Positions 46,668 to 57,672 of a stretch of DNA of 64,000 nt are shown here, piece after piece. The notes under the pieces are model-generated. The model worked only from the letters and a program-made list of their open reading frames with translations. It was not told the origin of the DNA and did not search any database. Position numbers and translations under genes: made by a program. This DNA comes from an uncultured Pelagibacteraceae bacterium. Its GTDB lineage: Bacteria > Pseudomonadota > Alphaproteobacteria > Pelagibacterales > Pelagibacteraceae. How positions within the stretch are numbered: the stretch's first letter is position 1; every line of letters begins with the position of its first letter. Location: NCBI GenBank assembly GCA_902580895.1, contig CACHMJ010000001.1:62001-126000 (forward strand). The letters are read 5' to 3'.

Positions 46668-48212
46668 TTGAAAAAAAAATTTTATATTGAGGCAATATTT
46701 TTAATTACTTTAGGATTATTAACTTCTATAAGCTTACCTCCTTTAAATTACTTCATTATAAATTTTTTGACCCTAAGTTTATTTTATATTTTCTTAGTTA
46801 AAAAACTTTCAAAAAATAAAAATAAAAAAATTTTCTTTGTTTATGGTTGGTTGTTTGGATTTGGGTATTTTGTTAGTAATTTATATTGGATTTCAATATC
46901 ACTAACTTTTGACGAAAATTTTAAGCTTCTAATACCCTTAACTATCATTCTTATTCCAGGATTTTTAAGTTTATTTTATGGATTGGTTTCATATTTATTC
47001 GTAATTTTAAAACCAAAAGAAAACATCAGCTCATTTTTTTTCTTTAGTATAATTTTTGCAATAATTGAATTTATTAGAGGATCGATTTTAACAGGATTTC
47101 CATGGAATTTGATTGCTTATAGTTTTTCCAATCAGCTTGAAATTTTGAATATTACATCAATTATTGGTACTTATAGCTTTAATCTCTTTTGTATTTCACT
47201 TTTTACAAGCCCATCTCTAATAATTTTAATGAAAAAAAAAAAAAAATTTGGTGTTTTTATCGCTTTCCTTATTATAACTATTTCATTTTACATTTTTGGA
47301 TCCCAAAATTTAAAAAAATTTAATGAAATAGAAGCAAATAAACATGGCTTCAAAATAAGAATAATTAGCTCAAACATAAGTATAGATAGATTTTATGATG
47401 ATATTGATCCAATCCAGGGCATAGAGGATTTAATTAAAATTAGCTCTCCACCTGAGAATGAAAAAGTAATATTTATTTGGCCAGAGGGTATATTGCCAGG
47501 TATTCTTCAAGAAGAACTAATACAATATAAACAAATATTTAGTGAAGCTTTCAATGAAAATCATCTAATAATCCTTGGAATTGATAGCAGATCTAGAGAG
47601 AACCAAACATTAAAGTATTTTAATTCATTTTCAGTTTTTGATCATGAATTAAATTTGATAAATTCATATAATAAAGTGAATCTAGTTCCTTTTGGTGAGT
47701 TTTTACCCCTTGAGAAAATTCTAAAAAAAGTTGGCATCAAAACAATTACCAATTACTATCAATCTTACTCAAAAGGTGAAGCAAGAGATATAATGGAGAT
47801 AAATCAAAAAAATTTTTCATTAAAAATATTACCTTTAATTTGTTATGAAATTATTTATTCTGGAAAAGTTTTTAGAGATGATAATTTTAATTACATAATC
47901 AATATTTCAGAAGACGGTTGGTTTGGTAATTCAGTAGGTCCTCAGCAGCACTTCGTTCACAGTATTTACAGAGCTATTGAAAGTGGGAAGTATGTTTTGA
48001 GATCCTCTAATAATGGAATTTCAGCAATAGTTAATCCTTTGGGAGAAATTGAAAAAAAAGTTTATTTAAATCAATCAGATTTCATCGACTTTAGCGAATC
48101 TAAAAAAATCAAATCGACAATTTTTTCACAATATGGAAATAAAATTTTTGGATTAATAATTTTATTGTATATTTTTTTGATATTTTCATTTAATAAATTT
48201 AAAGATGAGTAA
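46668..48212 (+). CDS. lnt: Apolipoprotein N-acyltransferase
   Basis: Lnt adds the third acyl chain to lipoproteins at the inner membrane. About six N-terminal membrane spans (1-210) precede the nitrilase-like domain. The catalytic triad is visible as Glu273 (WPEG), Lys336 ([11 protein letters not shown]) and Cys392 (LICYE). The length of 514 residues is normal. The start is a TTG at 46668, directly after ybeY. The gene overlaps metK by eight bases. Confidence 0.95.
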   Translation: MKKKFYIEAIFLITLGLLTSISLPPLNYFIINFLTLSLFYIFLVKKLSKNKNKKIFFVYGWLFGFGYFVSNLYWISISLTFDENFKLLIPLTIILIPGFLSLFYGLVSYLFVILKPKENISSFFFFSIIFAIIEFIRGSILTGFPWNLIAYSFSNQLEILNITSIIGTYSFNLFCISLFTSPSLIILMKKKKKFGVFIAFLIITISFYIFGSQNLKKFNEIEANKHGFKIRIISSNISIDRFYDDIDPIQGIEDLIKISSPPENEKVIFIWPEGILPGILQEELIQYKQIFSEAFNENHLIILGIDSRSRENQTLKYFNSFSVFDHELNLINSYNKVNLVPFGEFLPLEKILKKVGIKTITNYYQSYSKGEARDIMEINQKNFSLKILPLICYEIIYSGKVFRDDNFNYIINISEDGWFGNSVGPQQHFVHSIYRAIESGKYVLRSSNNGISAIVNPLGEIEKKVYLNQSDFIDFSESKKIKSTIFSQYGNKIFGLIILLYIFLIFSFNKFKDE

Positions 48213-49374
48213 TTTAAAAAATTATCTATTTACAAGTGAGTCAGTTTCAGAAGGACATCCAGATAAAGTTTCTGACAGAATTTCGGATATGGTGGTTGAT
48301 AGTTTTATTTCTAAAGATCCTTATTCAAGAGTAGCTTGCGAAACATTAACAACAACAAATAAAGTTGTCTTAGCTGGTGAAATAAGAGGACCAGAAATTA
48401 AAAATGAAGAATTAATTGAAAAAGTTAGAAATTGTATCAAAGATATTGGATATGACCAGGAGGGTTTTACCTGGAAACAAGCAACAAAAATTGAAAGTCA
48501 TTTGCACTCACAATCTGCAGATATAGCGATGGGTGTCGACTCTTCAGGTAATAAAGAAGAAGGAGCAGGTGACCAGGGCATTATGTTTGGTTATGCATGT
48601 AATGAAACAGAAGAATTAATGCCAGCACCAATCCACTATTCTCATAAAATTTTAAGATTAATGGCCCAAGATAGAAAATCAGGAAAATTAAAAAATATTG
48701 AACCAGACTCAAAAAGCCAAGTAACTTTTGAATATATTGATGGTAAACCCTCAAAAGTGAAATCAGTCGTTATTTCCTCACAACATTCAGCAGATGTAAA
48801 TCAAACACAAGTAAGAGATTTATTAAGACCTTATATGATAAAGTCTATTCCAGAAAACTTTTTAAAAGATTTTAATGAAGATGAGTTTTATGTTAATCCC
48901 ACTGGTAATTTTGTTATAGGAGGCCCAGACGGAGATTGTGGTTTAACTGGAAGAAAAATTATAGTTGATACCTATGGAGGAGCTGCTCCACACGGAGGAG
49001 GAGCTTTTTCTGGTAAGGATCCAACAAAAGTTGATAGATCAGCAGCGTATGCGGCTAGATACATTGCTAAAAATATTGTTGGTTCAAAAATTGCAGAAAA
49101 ATGTTTAATTCAGTTGGCATATGCAATTGGTGTTTCAAAGCCATTATCTATTTACGTAGACTTATTTGATAAAGATTTAGAAAAAAATAAATTCGTCTTA
49201 AAAAAAATTAATGAAAATTTTGATTTAAGCCCAAGGGGAATAAGAGAAATGCTTAATTTAAATAAACCAATTTACGAAAAAACAGCTGCCTACGGACATT
49301 TCGGAAGAATTCCTGAGAATAATGGTTCTTTTTCTTGGGAAAAAACTGATAAAACAGGTATTTTTTCTAAATAG
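48205..49374 (+). CDS. metK: S-adenosylmethionine synthetase
   Basis: MetK makes SAM from methionine and [23 protein letters not shown] at the N-terminus, [12 protein letters not shown] near 117 and [19 protein letters not shown] near 262 are the standard signatures. It has 389 residues. It is coupled to lnt by an eight-base overlap, and I saw no SAM riboswitch next to it. Many SAM-dependent enzymes in the window (rsmG, rsmI, miaB) depend on its product. A hairpin with a T run follows, before nusA. Confidence 0.97.
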   Translation: MSNLKNYLFTSESVSEGHPDKVSDRISDMVVDSFISKDPYSRVACETLTTTNKVVLAGEIRGPEIKNEELIEKVRNCIKDIGYDQEGFTWKQATKIESHLHSQSADIAMGVDSSGNKEEGAGDQGIMFGYACNETEELMPAPIHYSHKILRLMAQDRKSGKLKNIEPDSKSQVTFEYIDGKPSKVKSVVISSQHSADVNQTQVRDLLRPYMIKSIPENFLKDFNEDEFYVNPTGNFVIGGPDGDCGLTGRKIIVDTYGGAAPHGGGAFSGKDPTKVDRSAAYAARYIAKNIVGSKIAEKCLIQLAYAIGVSKPLSIYVDLFDKDLEKNKFVLKKINENFDLSPRGIREMLNLNKPIYEKTAAYGHFGRIPENNGSFSWEKTDKTGIFSK

Positions 49375-49430
49375 TTTGAGTTGAATTCAAGAAAAACTTT
49401 ATTATATTAAAAATACATTATTGAACTTAC

Positions 49431-49457
49431 AAAATGGGCCTATGCCCATTTTTTTTT
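49431..49457 (+). terminator. Terminator-like hairpin in the nusA leader
   Basis: AAAATGGGC (49431-49439) pairs with GCCCATTTT (49444-49452) over a CTAT loop, and the T run continues to 49457. A GGAG ribosome-binding site follows at 49458-49461, and nusA starts at 49472. The hairpin lies 56 bp after metK. It may end the metK transcript, or act as an attenuator for the nusA operon, as proposed for rimP-nusA leaders in alphaproteobacteria. Which role applies cannot be decided from sequence. Confidence 0.75.
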
Positions 49458-49471
49458 GGAGCAAACAAAAA

Positions 49472-51025
49472 ATGTTAAATAAAAGAGCAGATAAACTTGA
49501 ACTATTAAGAATAGCGGAAGCAGTTGCTTTAGAAAAATCAATAGATAAAGAGTTAATTATTAATTCAATGGAAACAGGTATTGCTAAAGCTGCTAAATCA
49601 AAATTTGGGCAAGATAATGAAATAAAAGTTTCAATTAACAGAGATAATGGAGACATACAAATTTACAGAAAGCTGGTCGTAACAGAGAACCCAGAAAATT
49701 CTAATACGGAGATAAAATTAGAAGATGCAATAAATATTAATGAAACTAATAAAGAAAAATCTATAGGTGATGAAGTTTTACAACCTTTACCAACTTTTGA
49801 TTTTGGAAGAATAGCTGCACAAATTGCAAAACAAGTTATTAATACAAGTGTTAGGGAAGCAGAGCGTGACAAGCAATTCAATGATTATGTTGATAAAAAA
49901 GACACTATTTTAAGTGGAATTGTAAAGAGATTAGAATTTGGAAGTGTAATAGTTGATTTAGGAAGAACAGAGGCAATAATTCAAAAAAATGAACTTATAC
50001 CAAGAGAGATTATCAAAGCAGGTGACAGAGTTAAAGCGTATTGCTTTGATGTAAGACGAGAGCAAAGAGGACAGCAAATTTTTTTATCAAGAGCACATCC
50101 TAAATTTATGGAAAAACTTTTTATTCAAGAAGTTCCAGAAATTTACGATGGTCTTATTGAGATAAAATCTTCCTCAAGAGATCCCGGAAGTAGAGCAAAA
50201 ATTTGTGTTAAAGCTGTTGATGCTTCTCTTGATCCAGTAGGCGCATGTGTTGGAATGAGAGGTTCAAGAGTTCAAGCTGTTGTTAATGAGCTTCAAGGTG
50301 AAAAGATAGATATTGTAAATTGGTCAGAGGATCCTGCTGTGCTGGTATCAAATTCACTTTCGCCTGCAGATGTATTAAGAGTTAATGTTGATACAGAAAG
50401 AAAAAAGTTGGATGTAATATTAACTGAAGATAATTTAAGCAAAGCTATTGGAAGAAGAGGCCAAAACGTAAGATTAGCAACAAAACTTCTTAATTATGAA
50501 ATTAATATAATGACCGACAAAGAAGACTCAGAGAGAAGACAAATTGAATTTAAAGAAAAGACAGAAAATTTTGTAAAAAATTTGGAATTGGATGAAACAT
50601 TAGGTCAACTTTTAGTCGCCGAGGGATTTTCAACAATTGACGATATTAAAGATAGTTCAGTTGAAAATCTGTTAAAAATAGAAGGTATTGAAGAGGAAAC
50701 TGCAAAAGCACTTATTGAGAGAGCAAAAGAATTCCACGAGAAAGATCAAGAAGACATTTCTAAAAGGATTAAAGAATTAGGACTTGATGAAGCTTTAAGA
50801 AATCTTAGAGGATTAACCCCAGGAATGTTAGTTACATTAGGAGAGAAGAAAATTTTAAAGCTAGAAGATTTTGCTGATTTGGCATCTGATGAATTGACTG
50901 GGGGTTATGATGTTATTAAAGGTTCTAAAGTTAAAATCGAAGGTTATCTAGAAGATTTTGCTTTATCAAAAGAAGAGGCAGATTCGCTGATAATGTCTGC
51001 TAGAAATATTGTTTATAAAGATTGA
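49472..51025 (+). CDS. nusA: Transcription termination/antitermination factor NusA
   Basis: NusA binds RNA polymerase and RNA to control pausing, termination and antitermination. The start at 49472 (MLNKRADKLELLRIAEAVA) follows a GGAG site; an upstream TTG extension would translate the terminator hairpin and is rejected. Domains in order are the N-terminal polymerase-binding domain (1-125), S1 (about 125-200), two KH domains (ARDPGSRAKICV-like SRDPGSRAKICV, then IGRRGQNVRLA) and two C-terminal acidic helical repeats. The length is 517 residues. rimP, usually just upstream, is absent. Confidence 0.97.
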   Translation: MLNKRADKLELLRIAEAVALEKSIDKELIINSMETGIAKAAKSKFGQDNEIKVSINRDNGDIQIYRKLVVTENPENSNTEIKLEDAININETNKEKSIGDEVLQPLPTFDFGRIAAQIAKQVINTSVREAERDKQFNDYVDKKDTILSGIVKRLEFGSVIVDLGRTEAIIQKNELIPREIIKAGDRVKAYCFDVRREQRGQQIFLSRAHPKFMEKLFIQEVPEIYDGLIEIKSSSRDPGSRAKICVKAVDASLDPVGACVGMRGSRVQAVVNELQGEKIDIVNWSEDPAVLVSNSLSPADVLRVNVDTERKKLDVILTEDNLSKAIGRRGQNVRLATKLLNYEINIMTDKEDSERRQIEFKEKTENFVKNLELDETLGQLLVAEGFSTIDDIKDSSVENLLKIEGIEEETAKALIERAKEFHEKDQEDISKRIKELGLDEALRNLRGLTPGMLVTLGEKKILKLEDFADLASDELTGGYDVIKGSKVKIEGYLEDFALSKEEADSLIMSARNIVYKD

Positions 51026-51035
51026 GGGATGAGTA

Positions 51036-53204
51036 ATGGAAAACAAAAAAATAAAATTAACAATTTCAGGAAAACCCAAAAAAATATTAAAAGATTTCGA
51101 GACATCTAATATTCATAAAAATAAATCTATACTAACAAGAAAATCTCAAAATAAACTTGTAAAAAAAGAAACTTCGTTCAGGCCCAAACCAACTTTACCA
51201 ATAAAAAAACAAGGTACTATCGGTGATTTTGAAAAAAGAAAACTTGCAGAGCAAAGAGCTACAAAAAGATTAAAGGATGAGGCAAGTTTAAAAGATAAAA
51301 AGATTAAATTAGGAACTAAGAAGAGAGAAGTAAAATTAACAGTTTCAAGAGCATTAAGTGATGAAATTGAGGCAAGAGAGAGAAGTTTAGCGTCTGTAAA
51401 AAGGGCGAGAGAAAAAGAAAATAAAAATCAGAATAAAGACCAAAGAAAAGAAGACCTCAAGCCTATTAAAAGAGATATTAAAATTCCAGAGGCAATTACT
51501 GTGAGAGAATTAGCTAATAGAATGGCAGAACAATCTAGCAATGTTATAAAATATCTTTTTGGAATGGGAGTTACAGTTACAATTAATCAAACCTTGGCAG
51601 CGGATACAGCAGAATTTTTGGTAAAAGAATTTGGCCATAACCCAATTAGAGAAGAAAAAGCTGAGGAAATAATTCAAAAGACAAAAGCATCTAGAAGTGA
51701 AAACTTAAAGAATAGACCTCCAATAGTTACAGTGATGGGACATGTTGATCATGGCAAAACATCATTATTAGATGTTTTGAGAAGTGCTAATGTTGTTTCA
51801 GGAGAGTTTGGTGGAATAACACAACATGTTGGAGCATACCAGATTGATAGTCAAGGAAGTAAATTAACTTTTATAGATACTCCTGGCCATGCTGCTTTCA
51901 CAGAAATGAGAGCGAGAGGATCGAAACTAACTGATATTGTTGTATTAGTAGTAGCAGCAGATGATGGAGTAAAACCTCAAACTGTGGAGTCTATAAAACA
52001 TGCTAAAGCTGCCAATGTACCAATTGTAGTTGCAATAAATAAGTGTGATTTACCTGAGGCTGACCCTCAAAAGATTAAAAATCAATTATTAGAACATGAA
52101 TTAATTGCTGAGGATTTATCTGGTGATACTTTAATGGTAGAAATTTCAACAAAAACAAAAAAAAATTTAGATAAACTAGTTGAGTCGATAATTCTTCAAG
52201 CAGAAATTTTAGATTTAAAAACTGATTATGAGTCAAAAGCTACAGGTATTGTTCTTGAGTCTAAAATTGACACTGGCAGAGGCCCAGTGGTAAATATAAT
52301 CGTAACATCAGGCACGCTAAAAAAAGGAGATTTTTTTGTAAGTGGTTTAAAGTGGGGAAAAATTAGAGCCATTGTTAATGATAAAGGTGAGAATATAAAT
52401 GAGGCCTTACCTTCCACGCCTGTAGAAATTTTAGGGATCAATGGTGCATCAAAGGCTGGAGATGATTTTATTGTATTTGAAAGTGAGAAAGAGGTAAAGA
52501 CACTAAGCGAAACTAGAGCTCAAGAAATAAAGGGAAATAAGAATCCACTTACCTTTGCAACTCAAGAGTCAGCATTTGCTAATAATTTATCAAAAGAGCT
52601 AAATATGATAATTAAATCAGATGTGCACGGCTCATCTGAGGCAATAAAAAATGCAATTAGTCAAATAAAACACGATGAAGTAAAGGCTAAAATAATTTTA
52701 GCAGATATAGGAATGGTAACAGAAACAGATGTTACTTTAGCCAAGGCTTCAAACGCTGTGTTGATAGCATTTAATGTAAAACCCAGCAAAGAAGCAAAAA
52801 AATTAGCTGAAACTGAGAATATCAAAATTTCATCTTATAATATTATTTATGAAGTAATGGATTACATTAAAAAGAGAATGTCAGGGTTGTTAACACCAGA
52901 TTTTGAAGAGAAGATTATAGGATCTGCTCAAATTTTGGAAATCTTTAAAGTGTCTGGTGCAGGCAAGGTTGCTGGATCAAAAATAACTGATGGTGAAATA
53001 AACAGCACTTCTGATGTAAGAATTATTCGTGATGGGACAATTATTTATACTGGCAAAGTCGCAACGATATTTAGAGAAAAAAACCAAGTAAAACAGGTTA
53101 ATATTGGGCAAGAGTGCGGAATAACAGTAAAAGACTATATGGATTTCCAAAAAAATGACATTATAGAGGCTTTTAGTGTTACATCTACTGAGAGGTCAAT
53201 TTAA
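51036..53204 (+). CDS. infB: Translation initiation factor IF-2
   Basis: IF-2 is the GTPase that brings initiator tRNA to the 30S subunit. A Lys-rich N-terminal region (1-150), the IF2N-like domain ([20 protein letters not shown]) and the G domain with [30 protein letters not shown] and [10 protein letters not shown] precede the C-terminal barrels. At 722 residues it is a short IF-2. It follows nusA after ten bases with no ylxR between, and overlaps rbfA by one base (TAATG). Confidence 0.98.
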   Translation: MENKKIKLTISGKPKKILKDFETSNIHKNKSILTRKSQNKLVKKETSFRPKPTLPIKKQGTIGDFEKRKLAEQRATKRLKDEASLKDKKIKLGTKKREVKLTVSRALSDEIEARERSLASVKRAREKENKNQNKDQRKEDLKPIKRDIKIPEAITVRELANRMAEQSSNVIKYLFGMGVTVTINQTLAADTAEFLVKEFGHNPIREEKAEEIIQKTKASRSENLKNRPPIVTVMGHVDHGKTSLLDVLRSANVVSGEFGGITQHVGAYQIDSQGSKLTFIDTPGHAAFTEMRARGSKLTDIVVLVVAADDGVKPQTVESIKHAKAANVPIVVAINKCDLPEADPQKIKNQLLEHELIAEDLSGDTLMVEISTKTKKNLDKLVESIILQAEILDLKTDYESKATGIVLESKIDTGRGPVVNIIVTSGTLKKGDFFVSGLKWGKIRAIVNDKGENINEALPSTPVEILGINGASKAGDDFIVFESEKEVKTLSETRAQEIKGNKNPLTFATQESAFANNLSKELNMIIKSDVHGSSEAIKNAISQIKHDEVKAKIILADIGMVTETDVTLAKASNAVLIAFNVKPSKEAKKLAETENIKISSYNIIYEVMDYIKKRMSGLLTPDFEEKIIGSAQILEIFKVSGAGKVAGSKITDGEINSTSDVRIIRDGTIIYTGKVATIFREKNQVKQVNIGQECGITVKDYMDFQKNDIIEAFSVTSTERSI

Positions 53205-53572
53205 TGGCAGATAAAATTGGAAAAGCATTGTCTCAAAGACAATTAAGAGTTGGTGAGATGATTAAACAATCTTTGAGCATGATTTTTTTAAGAAATGAGG
53301 CTAAGGTGCCAAATTTAGAAACAAATAATATTACAGTTACTGAAGTTAGAATGAGTCCAGATTTAAAAGTTGCTAAAGCATACGTACTTCCACTTGGAGG
53401 AAAGGATGCAGAGGAAAAAATAAATGTTTTAAAGGAATACTCATTTTTAATAAGAAAAATTTTATCACAAAAAGTAGTAATGAAGTTTTTACCTAAATTA
53501 CTTTTTAGAAAAGATGAGTCTTTCGAATATGCGGAAAAAATAGAAAACTTAATTAAACAAACAAATAAATAG
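53204..53572 (+). CDS. rbfA: 30S ribosome-binding factor RbfA
   Basis: RbfA helps mature the 5' end of 16S rRNA. The 122-residue product has SQRQLRVGEMIKQSLSMI at the N-terminus, ITVTEVRMSPDLKVAKAYV in the KH-like core and MKFLPKLLFRKDESF near the end. All fit the family. truB, which typically follows rbfA, is missing; rpsO starts ten bases later. Confidence 0.95.
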   Translation: MADKIGKALSQRQLRVGEMIKQSLSMIFLRNEAKVPNLETNNITVTEVRMSPDLKVAKAYVLPLGGKDAEEKINVLKEYSFLIRKILSQKVVMKFLPKLLFRKDESFEYAEKIENLIKQTNK

Positions 53573-53582
53573 AAAGAAATGT

Positions 53583-53831
53583 ATGAATAAAAAAGCACAA
53601 GAATTAGCGATGCATGATAAGGATAGAGGATCCTCTGAAATTCAAATTGCTTTGTTAACTGAAAAAATTGAAAATCTCTCAAAACATATTAAACAATTCA
53701 AAAAGGACAAACATTCATCTGTTGGATTGTTGAGAGCAGTCAATAGAAGAAAGAAATTGTTAGAATACCTTAAGAAAAACAAAATGGATTCTTACAAAAA
53801 TGTACTGTCGAAATTGAATTTAAGAAAATAA
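53583..53831 (+). CDS. rpsO: 30S ribosomal protein S15
   Basis: S15 binds the central domain of 16S rRNA. The 82-residue product carries GSSEIQIALLTEKIENLSKHI, KDKHSSVGLLRAVNRRKKLLEYLKK and the terminal LSKLNLRK, all characteristic. It is a few residues shorter at the N-terminus than the 89-residue E. coli protein. A purine-rich spacer with a direct repeat separates it from pnp. Confidence 0.97.
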   Translation: MNKKAQELAMHDKDRGSSEIQIALLTEKIENLSKHIKQFKKDKHSSVGLLRAVNRRKKLLEYLKKNKMDSYKNVLSKLNLRK

Positions 53832-53847
53832 AAGTCAAGATAGATAG

Positions 53848-53884
53848 AACGAAATGGAAAGAAACGAACGAAACGAAATGGAAA
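53848..53884. repeat. Purine-rich direct repeat in the rpsO-pnp spacer
   Basis: AACGAAATGGAAA occurs twice (53848-53860 and 53872-53884), 24 bp apart. The bases between are a GAAACGAACG-type repeat. The spacer is nearly free of pyrimidines on the plus strand and cannot form the stem-loop seen before E. coli pnp. The second copy ends four bases before the pnp ATG. The role is unknown; a protein-binding or translation-enhancing leader is possible. Confidence 0.85.
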
Positions 53885-53888
53885 AGAA

Positions 53889-55958
53889 ATGTTTAAAGTA
53901 CACAAAAAGGAAATTGAAGTAGCAGGAAAGAAGATAAGTTTAGAAACGGGTAAAGTAGCAAGACAGGCAGACGGCGCAATAATCGCAACATGTGGAGAGA
54001 CAGTCGTACTAGCAACAGTGGTGGGGGCAAAAAAAGTAAACCCCGATATGGATTACTTTCCATTATCTGTAAATTACCAAGAAAAATATTATGCAGCTGG
54101 AAAAATTCCAGGTGGATATTTTAAAAGAGAGGCAAGACCGACCGAAAGTGAAACATTAATTTCAAGATTAATTGATAGACCAATAAGACCTTTGTTCCCT
54201 GACGAATTTAAAAATGAAGTTCAGTTATTACCAACTGTAATTTCATATGATAAAGAAAATGAACCAGATATTTTATCAATTACAGCATCATCAGCTGCAT
54301 TAGCTATATCAGGAATGCCATTTATGGGTCCCGTAGGAGCTTCTAGGGTTGGTTTCATAGATGGAAAATATGTTTTGAATCCAACTAATGCAGAATTAGA
54401 AAAATCAAAATTAGATTTAGTAGTAGCAGGCACAAAAGACGCCGTTTTGATGGTTGAATCTGAGGCAAGTGGTTTATCAGAAGAAGAGATGTTGAATGCA
54501 GTCAAATTTGGTCATGAGGGATTTGTTCCAGTAATTGATATGATTGAAGAACTTGCAAAAGAATGCAGAAAACCTGAGTGGACTGTTGAAAAAAAAGATC
54601 TATCTGAAGTTAAAAAAAAACTCGAAAAAACTTTTACAGAAGATCTTAAAAAAGCTTTTGCAACAAGAGATAAACAGGACAGATCAAATCAAATTTCAGA
54701 AATTACGGATCAGGCTAAAAAGCTTTTCGAGGAAAATGAAAGTTATACTGATCTAGATGTAAATTCTGAGCTTAAAAAAATAGAAAAATCTATAGTAAGA
54801 ACTGATATTTTAAAAAACAAAAATAGAATAGATGGCAGAGGTTTATCTGATGTAAGACCTATTTCTTGTGAGGTTGGTATTTTACCAAGAACTCATGGTT
54901 CAGCCTTGTTTACAAGAGGAGAGACACAAGCAATTGTAACAGCTACTTTAGGCACATCTGACGACGAACAACGAATTGAAAGTTTAGATGGATTAAAGAG
55001 AGAAAGATTTATGCTTCATTATAATTTTCCACCATTTTCAGTTGGAGAAACTGGAAGAATAGGAACCGGTAGAAGAGAAATAGGACATGGCAAGCTAGCG
55101 TGGAGAGCTATTCATTCTTCATTGCCATCAAATGAAGCATTTCCTTATACATTTAGAGTTGTTTCAGAAATTACAGAGTCCAATGGCTCTTCTTCAATGG
55201 CTACAGTTTGTGGTACTTCACTTGCATTAATGGATGCAGGTGTGCCTATCAAAGAACCTGTTGCTGGTATCGCAATGGGATTGATTAAGGAAGGAGATGA
55301 ATTTAGCGTGTTGTCAGATATTTTAGGGGATGAGGATCATCTTGGGGATATGGATTTTAAAGTGGCTGGAACTAAAAATGGAATCACTTCGCTTCAAATG
55401 GATATTAAAATCACTGGTATTACATTTGAGATTATGGAACAGGCATTAAGACAAGCTAAAGATGGAAGAATTCATATTTTAGGGGAGATGAATAAAGCAT
55501 TATCAGTCTCTAGATCAGATGTTGGAAAACATACTCCAAAAATGGAAAAAATTAATGTTGATAAAAAAGACATTGCTGCAGTGATAGGAAAAGGTGGAGC
55601 AACAATTAGAGAGATTGTAGAAAAATCAGGTGCAAAAGTTGATGTAAATGACGAAGGTATAGTGACAGTTGCTGCACCTGATGAAGAAGCTAGAAATATT
55701 GCTATGCAAATGATTAAAGACATTACCGCGAAAGCTGAATTAAATAAAATTTATTCAGGTAAAGTAATGAAGATTATGGAATTTGGTGCATTTGTTAATT
55801 TTTTAGGTAAACAAGATGGACTTGTGCATATTTCTGAACTTGCAGACAAAAGAGTTGCCAAAGTAACCGATGTTGTAAAAGAAGGTGATGAAGTAAAAGT
55901 TAAGGTGATTGGATTTGATAGAGGTAAGGTTAAGCTTTCAATTAAGCAAGCAGTTTAA
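53889..55958 (+). CDS. pnp: Polyribonucleotide nucleotidyltransferase (PNPase)
   Basis: PNPase degrades RNA 3'-5' by phosphorolysis. The 689-residue protein has two RNase PH domains (about 1-210 and 315-545; [14 protein letters not shown], and the catalytic-region [16 protein letters not shown]), a KH domain ([20 protein letters not shown]) and an S1 domain ([19 protein letters not shown]). It is last in the nusA-infB-rbfA-rpsO-pnp operon and starts at the ATG at 53889. Confidence 0.98.
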   Translation: MFKVHKKEIEVAGKKISLETGKVARQADGAIIATCGETVVLATVVGAKKVNPDMDYFPLSVNYQEKYYAAGKIPGGYFKREARPTESETLISRLIDRPIRPLFPDEFKNEVQLLPTVISYDKENEPDILSITASSAALAISGMPFMGPVGASRVGFIDGKYVLNPTNAELEKSKLDLVVAGTKDAVLMVESEASGLSEEEMLNAVKFGHEGFVPVIDMIEELAKECRKPEWTVEKKDLSEVKKKLEKTFTEDLKKAFATRDKQDRSNQISEITDQAKKLFEENESYTDLDVNSELKKIEKSIVRTDILKNKNRIDGRGLSDVRPISCEVGILPRTHGSALFTRGETQAIVTATLGTSDDEQRIESLDGLKRERFMLHYNFPPFSVGETGRIGTGRREIGHGKLAWRAIHSSLPSNEAFPYTFRVVSEITESNGSSSMATVCGTSLALMDAGVPIKEPVAGIAMGLIKEGDEFSVLSDILGDEDHLGDMDFKVAGTKNGITSLQMDIKITGITFEIMEQALRQAKDGRIHILGEMNKALSVSRSDVGKHTPKMEKINVDKKDIAAVIGKGGATIREIVEKSGAKVDVNDEGIVTVAAPDEEARNIAMQMIKDITAKAELNKIYSGKVMKIMEFGAFVNFLGKQDGLVHISELADKRVAKVTDVVKEGDEVKVKVIGFDRGKVKLSIKQAV

Positions 55959-56027
55959 ATATCAAAGAGTTAATATTTAGAATTAAAGTTATAAATAAAT
56001 ATTAATTATAATTCTATAAAGTAATAA

Positions 56028-56861
56028 ATGAATTTTTTTAAACAAATTTTACTCAAAATAAAACGATATATCTTTTATTTGGTTTTTAAATTTGTAATCA
56101 AACAAAAAGGAAAAAAATTTGAGAGACTTTTTAACTTATATTCAAAGTTTGATAATTTTGTTAAAATAAAAGTTCAATATACAGATCCAGATTACTTCAT
56201 TCTAGATAATAATAAAAAGTATAAAATCTTTCCACTTGAGAGAATTAGATTTTATCTTCAAGGTTTAAATGCAAGATTTGAAATTTTGAAAAAAGAGTAT
56301 TTACTAGACAATATAAAATTTAACGAAGATGATGTAATAATTGATTGTGGAGCAAACAATGGTGATTTTTATTTTTGTTTTAATGACAAAATAAAATATT
56401 ACGGGTTTGAACCGTCACCAACTGTATTTAAAAATTTAAAACATAATGTTTATAATCAAAATTTATATCAACAAGGTCTGTGGAAGAATTCAACCAAGGA
56501 AATTAAATTTTACATTAATGATGTTGAGGGTGATAGTTCAATAATACCAACTAAAAATTATTCATATATAGAAAATATAAAAACAATAACTCTTGACGAA
56601 ATCATAAGTAAAATAAATAAAAATATTAAATTGATAAAAATTGAGGCGGAAGGTGCGGAACCAGAAATTTTGGAAGGATTAAAAAAAAACTTATCAAGAG
56701 TGGAATATTTAACTATTGACTGTGGTTTTGAGAGAGGAGTCAATCAAGAAAGTACAATTTTTGAATGCTCAAATTATCTTTTAAAAAATAATTTTAATAT
56801 GATTTGTTTCAGCAAATATAGAACTATTGCATTATTTAAAAACAATGATTTTAAATATTAG
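56028..56861 (+). CDS. FkbM family methyltransferase
   Basis: The 277-residue product has an N-terminal Lys-rich stretch and then a SAM-dependent methyltransferase core: VIIDCGANNGDFYF near 104 (SAM binding), YYGFEPSPTVFKNL and the family segment IKIEAEGAEPEILEGL. FkbM enzymes O-methylate sugars or polyketides. The target is unknown; surface glycan is a guess. It sits between pnp and the convergent fabI in a stretch that is otherwise all housekeeping, so it may be a strain-variable insertion. Confidence 0.87.
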   Translation: MNFFKQILLKIKRYIFYLVFKFVIKQKGKKFERLFNLYSKFDNFVKIKVQYTDPDYFILDNNKKYKIFPLERIRFYLQGLNARFEILKKEYLLDNIKFNEDDVIIDCGANNGDFYFCFNDKIKYYGFEPSPTVFKNLKHNVYNQNLYQQGLWKNSTKEIKFYINDVEGDSSIIPTKNYSYIENIKTITLDEIISKINKNIKLIKIEAEGAEPEILEGLKKNLSRVEYLTIDCGFERGVNQESTIFECSNYLLKNNFNMICFSKYRTIALFKNNDFKY

Positions 56862-56884
56862 GTATGATGTCAAACTAAAAACTC

Positions 56885-57670
56885 TTACTTAATGTTTTTT
56901 GGATCCGGCATTCCCATCTTATTATATCCAGCATCCACATAATGAATTTCGCCTGTTACACCAGCGGCTAGATCGCTCAATAAGTACAGAGCAGAATTTC
57001 CAACATCATGAATATCAACATTTCTTTTTAAAAATGAGTGGTCTTCATTCCATTTATATAAGAATTTTGCATCACCAATAGCAGAAGCTGCTAAGGTTTT
57101 AATAGGTCCTGCACTTATTGCATTTACTCTCATACCTTTGGCACCTAAATCTCTAGCTAAGTATTTGACGCTGGCTTCTAATGCTGATTTACAAACGCCC
57201 ATTACATTATAATTTGGAATAGCTTTAGTGGACTCGTAAGTTAACGTAAGAAGACTTCCACCTTGTCTCATTACTTTTGATGCTTCTTTTGCAACTTCTG
57301 TAAATGAAAAACAAGAGATTAACATACTCCTTAAAAAGTTTTCCCTAGTTGTATTTAAATATTCACCTGATAATTCTGACTTATCTGAAAAAGCAACTGC
57401 ATGCACTACAAAATCGATTTCTCCCCATTTGGACTTGATATCCTCAAATAATTTAACAACTTCCTCTTTTTTTTCAACATCGCAACTAAATGTTACCTTT
57501 GAGTTCAATTTCTCAGCCAAAGGAACAACTCTTTTCTTAAGAGCGTCGCCTAAATATGTGAATGCTAATTCAGCTCCAGACTCTGCAAGTTTTTGAGATA
57601 TACCCCAGGCGATAGATCTTTCATTAGCAACACCCATGATCAACCCTTTTTTGCCTTTCATTAAACTCAT
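56885..57670 (-). CDS. fabI: Enoyl-ACP reductase (NADH)
   Basis: FabI reduces the enoyl-ACP double bond in each fatty-acid elongation round. The 261-residue product has LIMGVANERSIAWGIS at the start, LTYESTKAIPNYNVMGVCKSALE with the active-site Tyr and Lys, and AGPIKTLAASAI. It is last in the leftward fabA-fabB-fabI cluster, two bases after fabB. Confidence 0.97.
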   Translation of the reverse strand: MSLMKGKKGLIMGVANERSIAWGISQKLAESGAELAFTYLGDALKKRVVPLAEKLNSKVTFSCDVEKKEEVVKLFEDIKSKWGEIDFVVHAVAFSDKSELSGEYLNTTRENFLRSMLISCFSFTEVAKEASKVMRQGGSLLTLTYESTKAIPNYNVMGVCKSALEASVKYLARDLGAKGMRVNAISAGPIKTLAASAIGDAKFLYKWNEDHSFLKRNVDIHDVGNSALYLLSDLAAGVTGEIHYVDAGYNKMGMPDPKNIK

Positions 57671-57672
57671 AA

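Noticed and set aside
48150..48204. SAM riboswitch before metK
   Set aside because: metK overlaps the end of lnt, leaving no leader for a riboswitch.
49421..49471. A TTG-initiated extension of nusA by 17 codons
   Set aside because: It would translate the terminator-like hairpin; the ATG at 49472 has a GGAG site and gives the family N-terminus.
53854..53922. A 22-codon frame ([26 protein letters not shown]) overlapping the pnp start
   Set aside because: It has no ribosome-binding site, and the repeat explains its composition; a regulatory leader peptide cannot be excluded but is unsupported.
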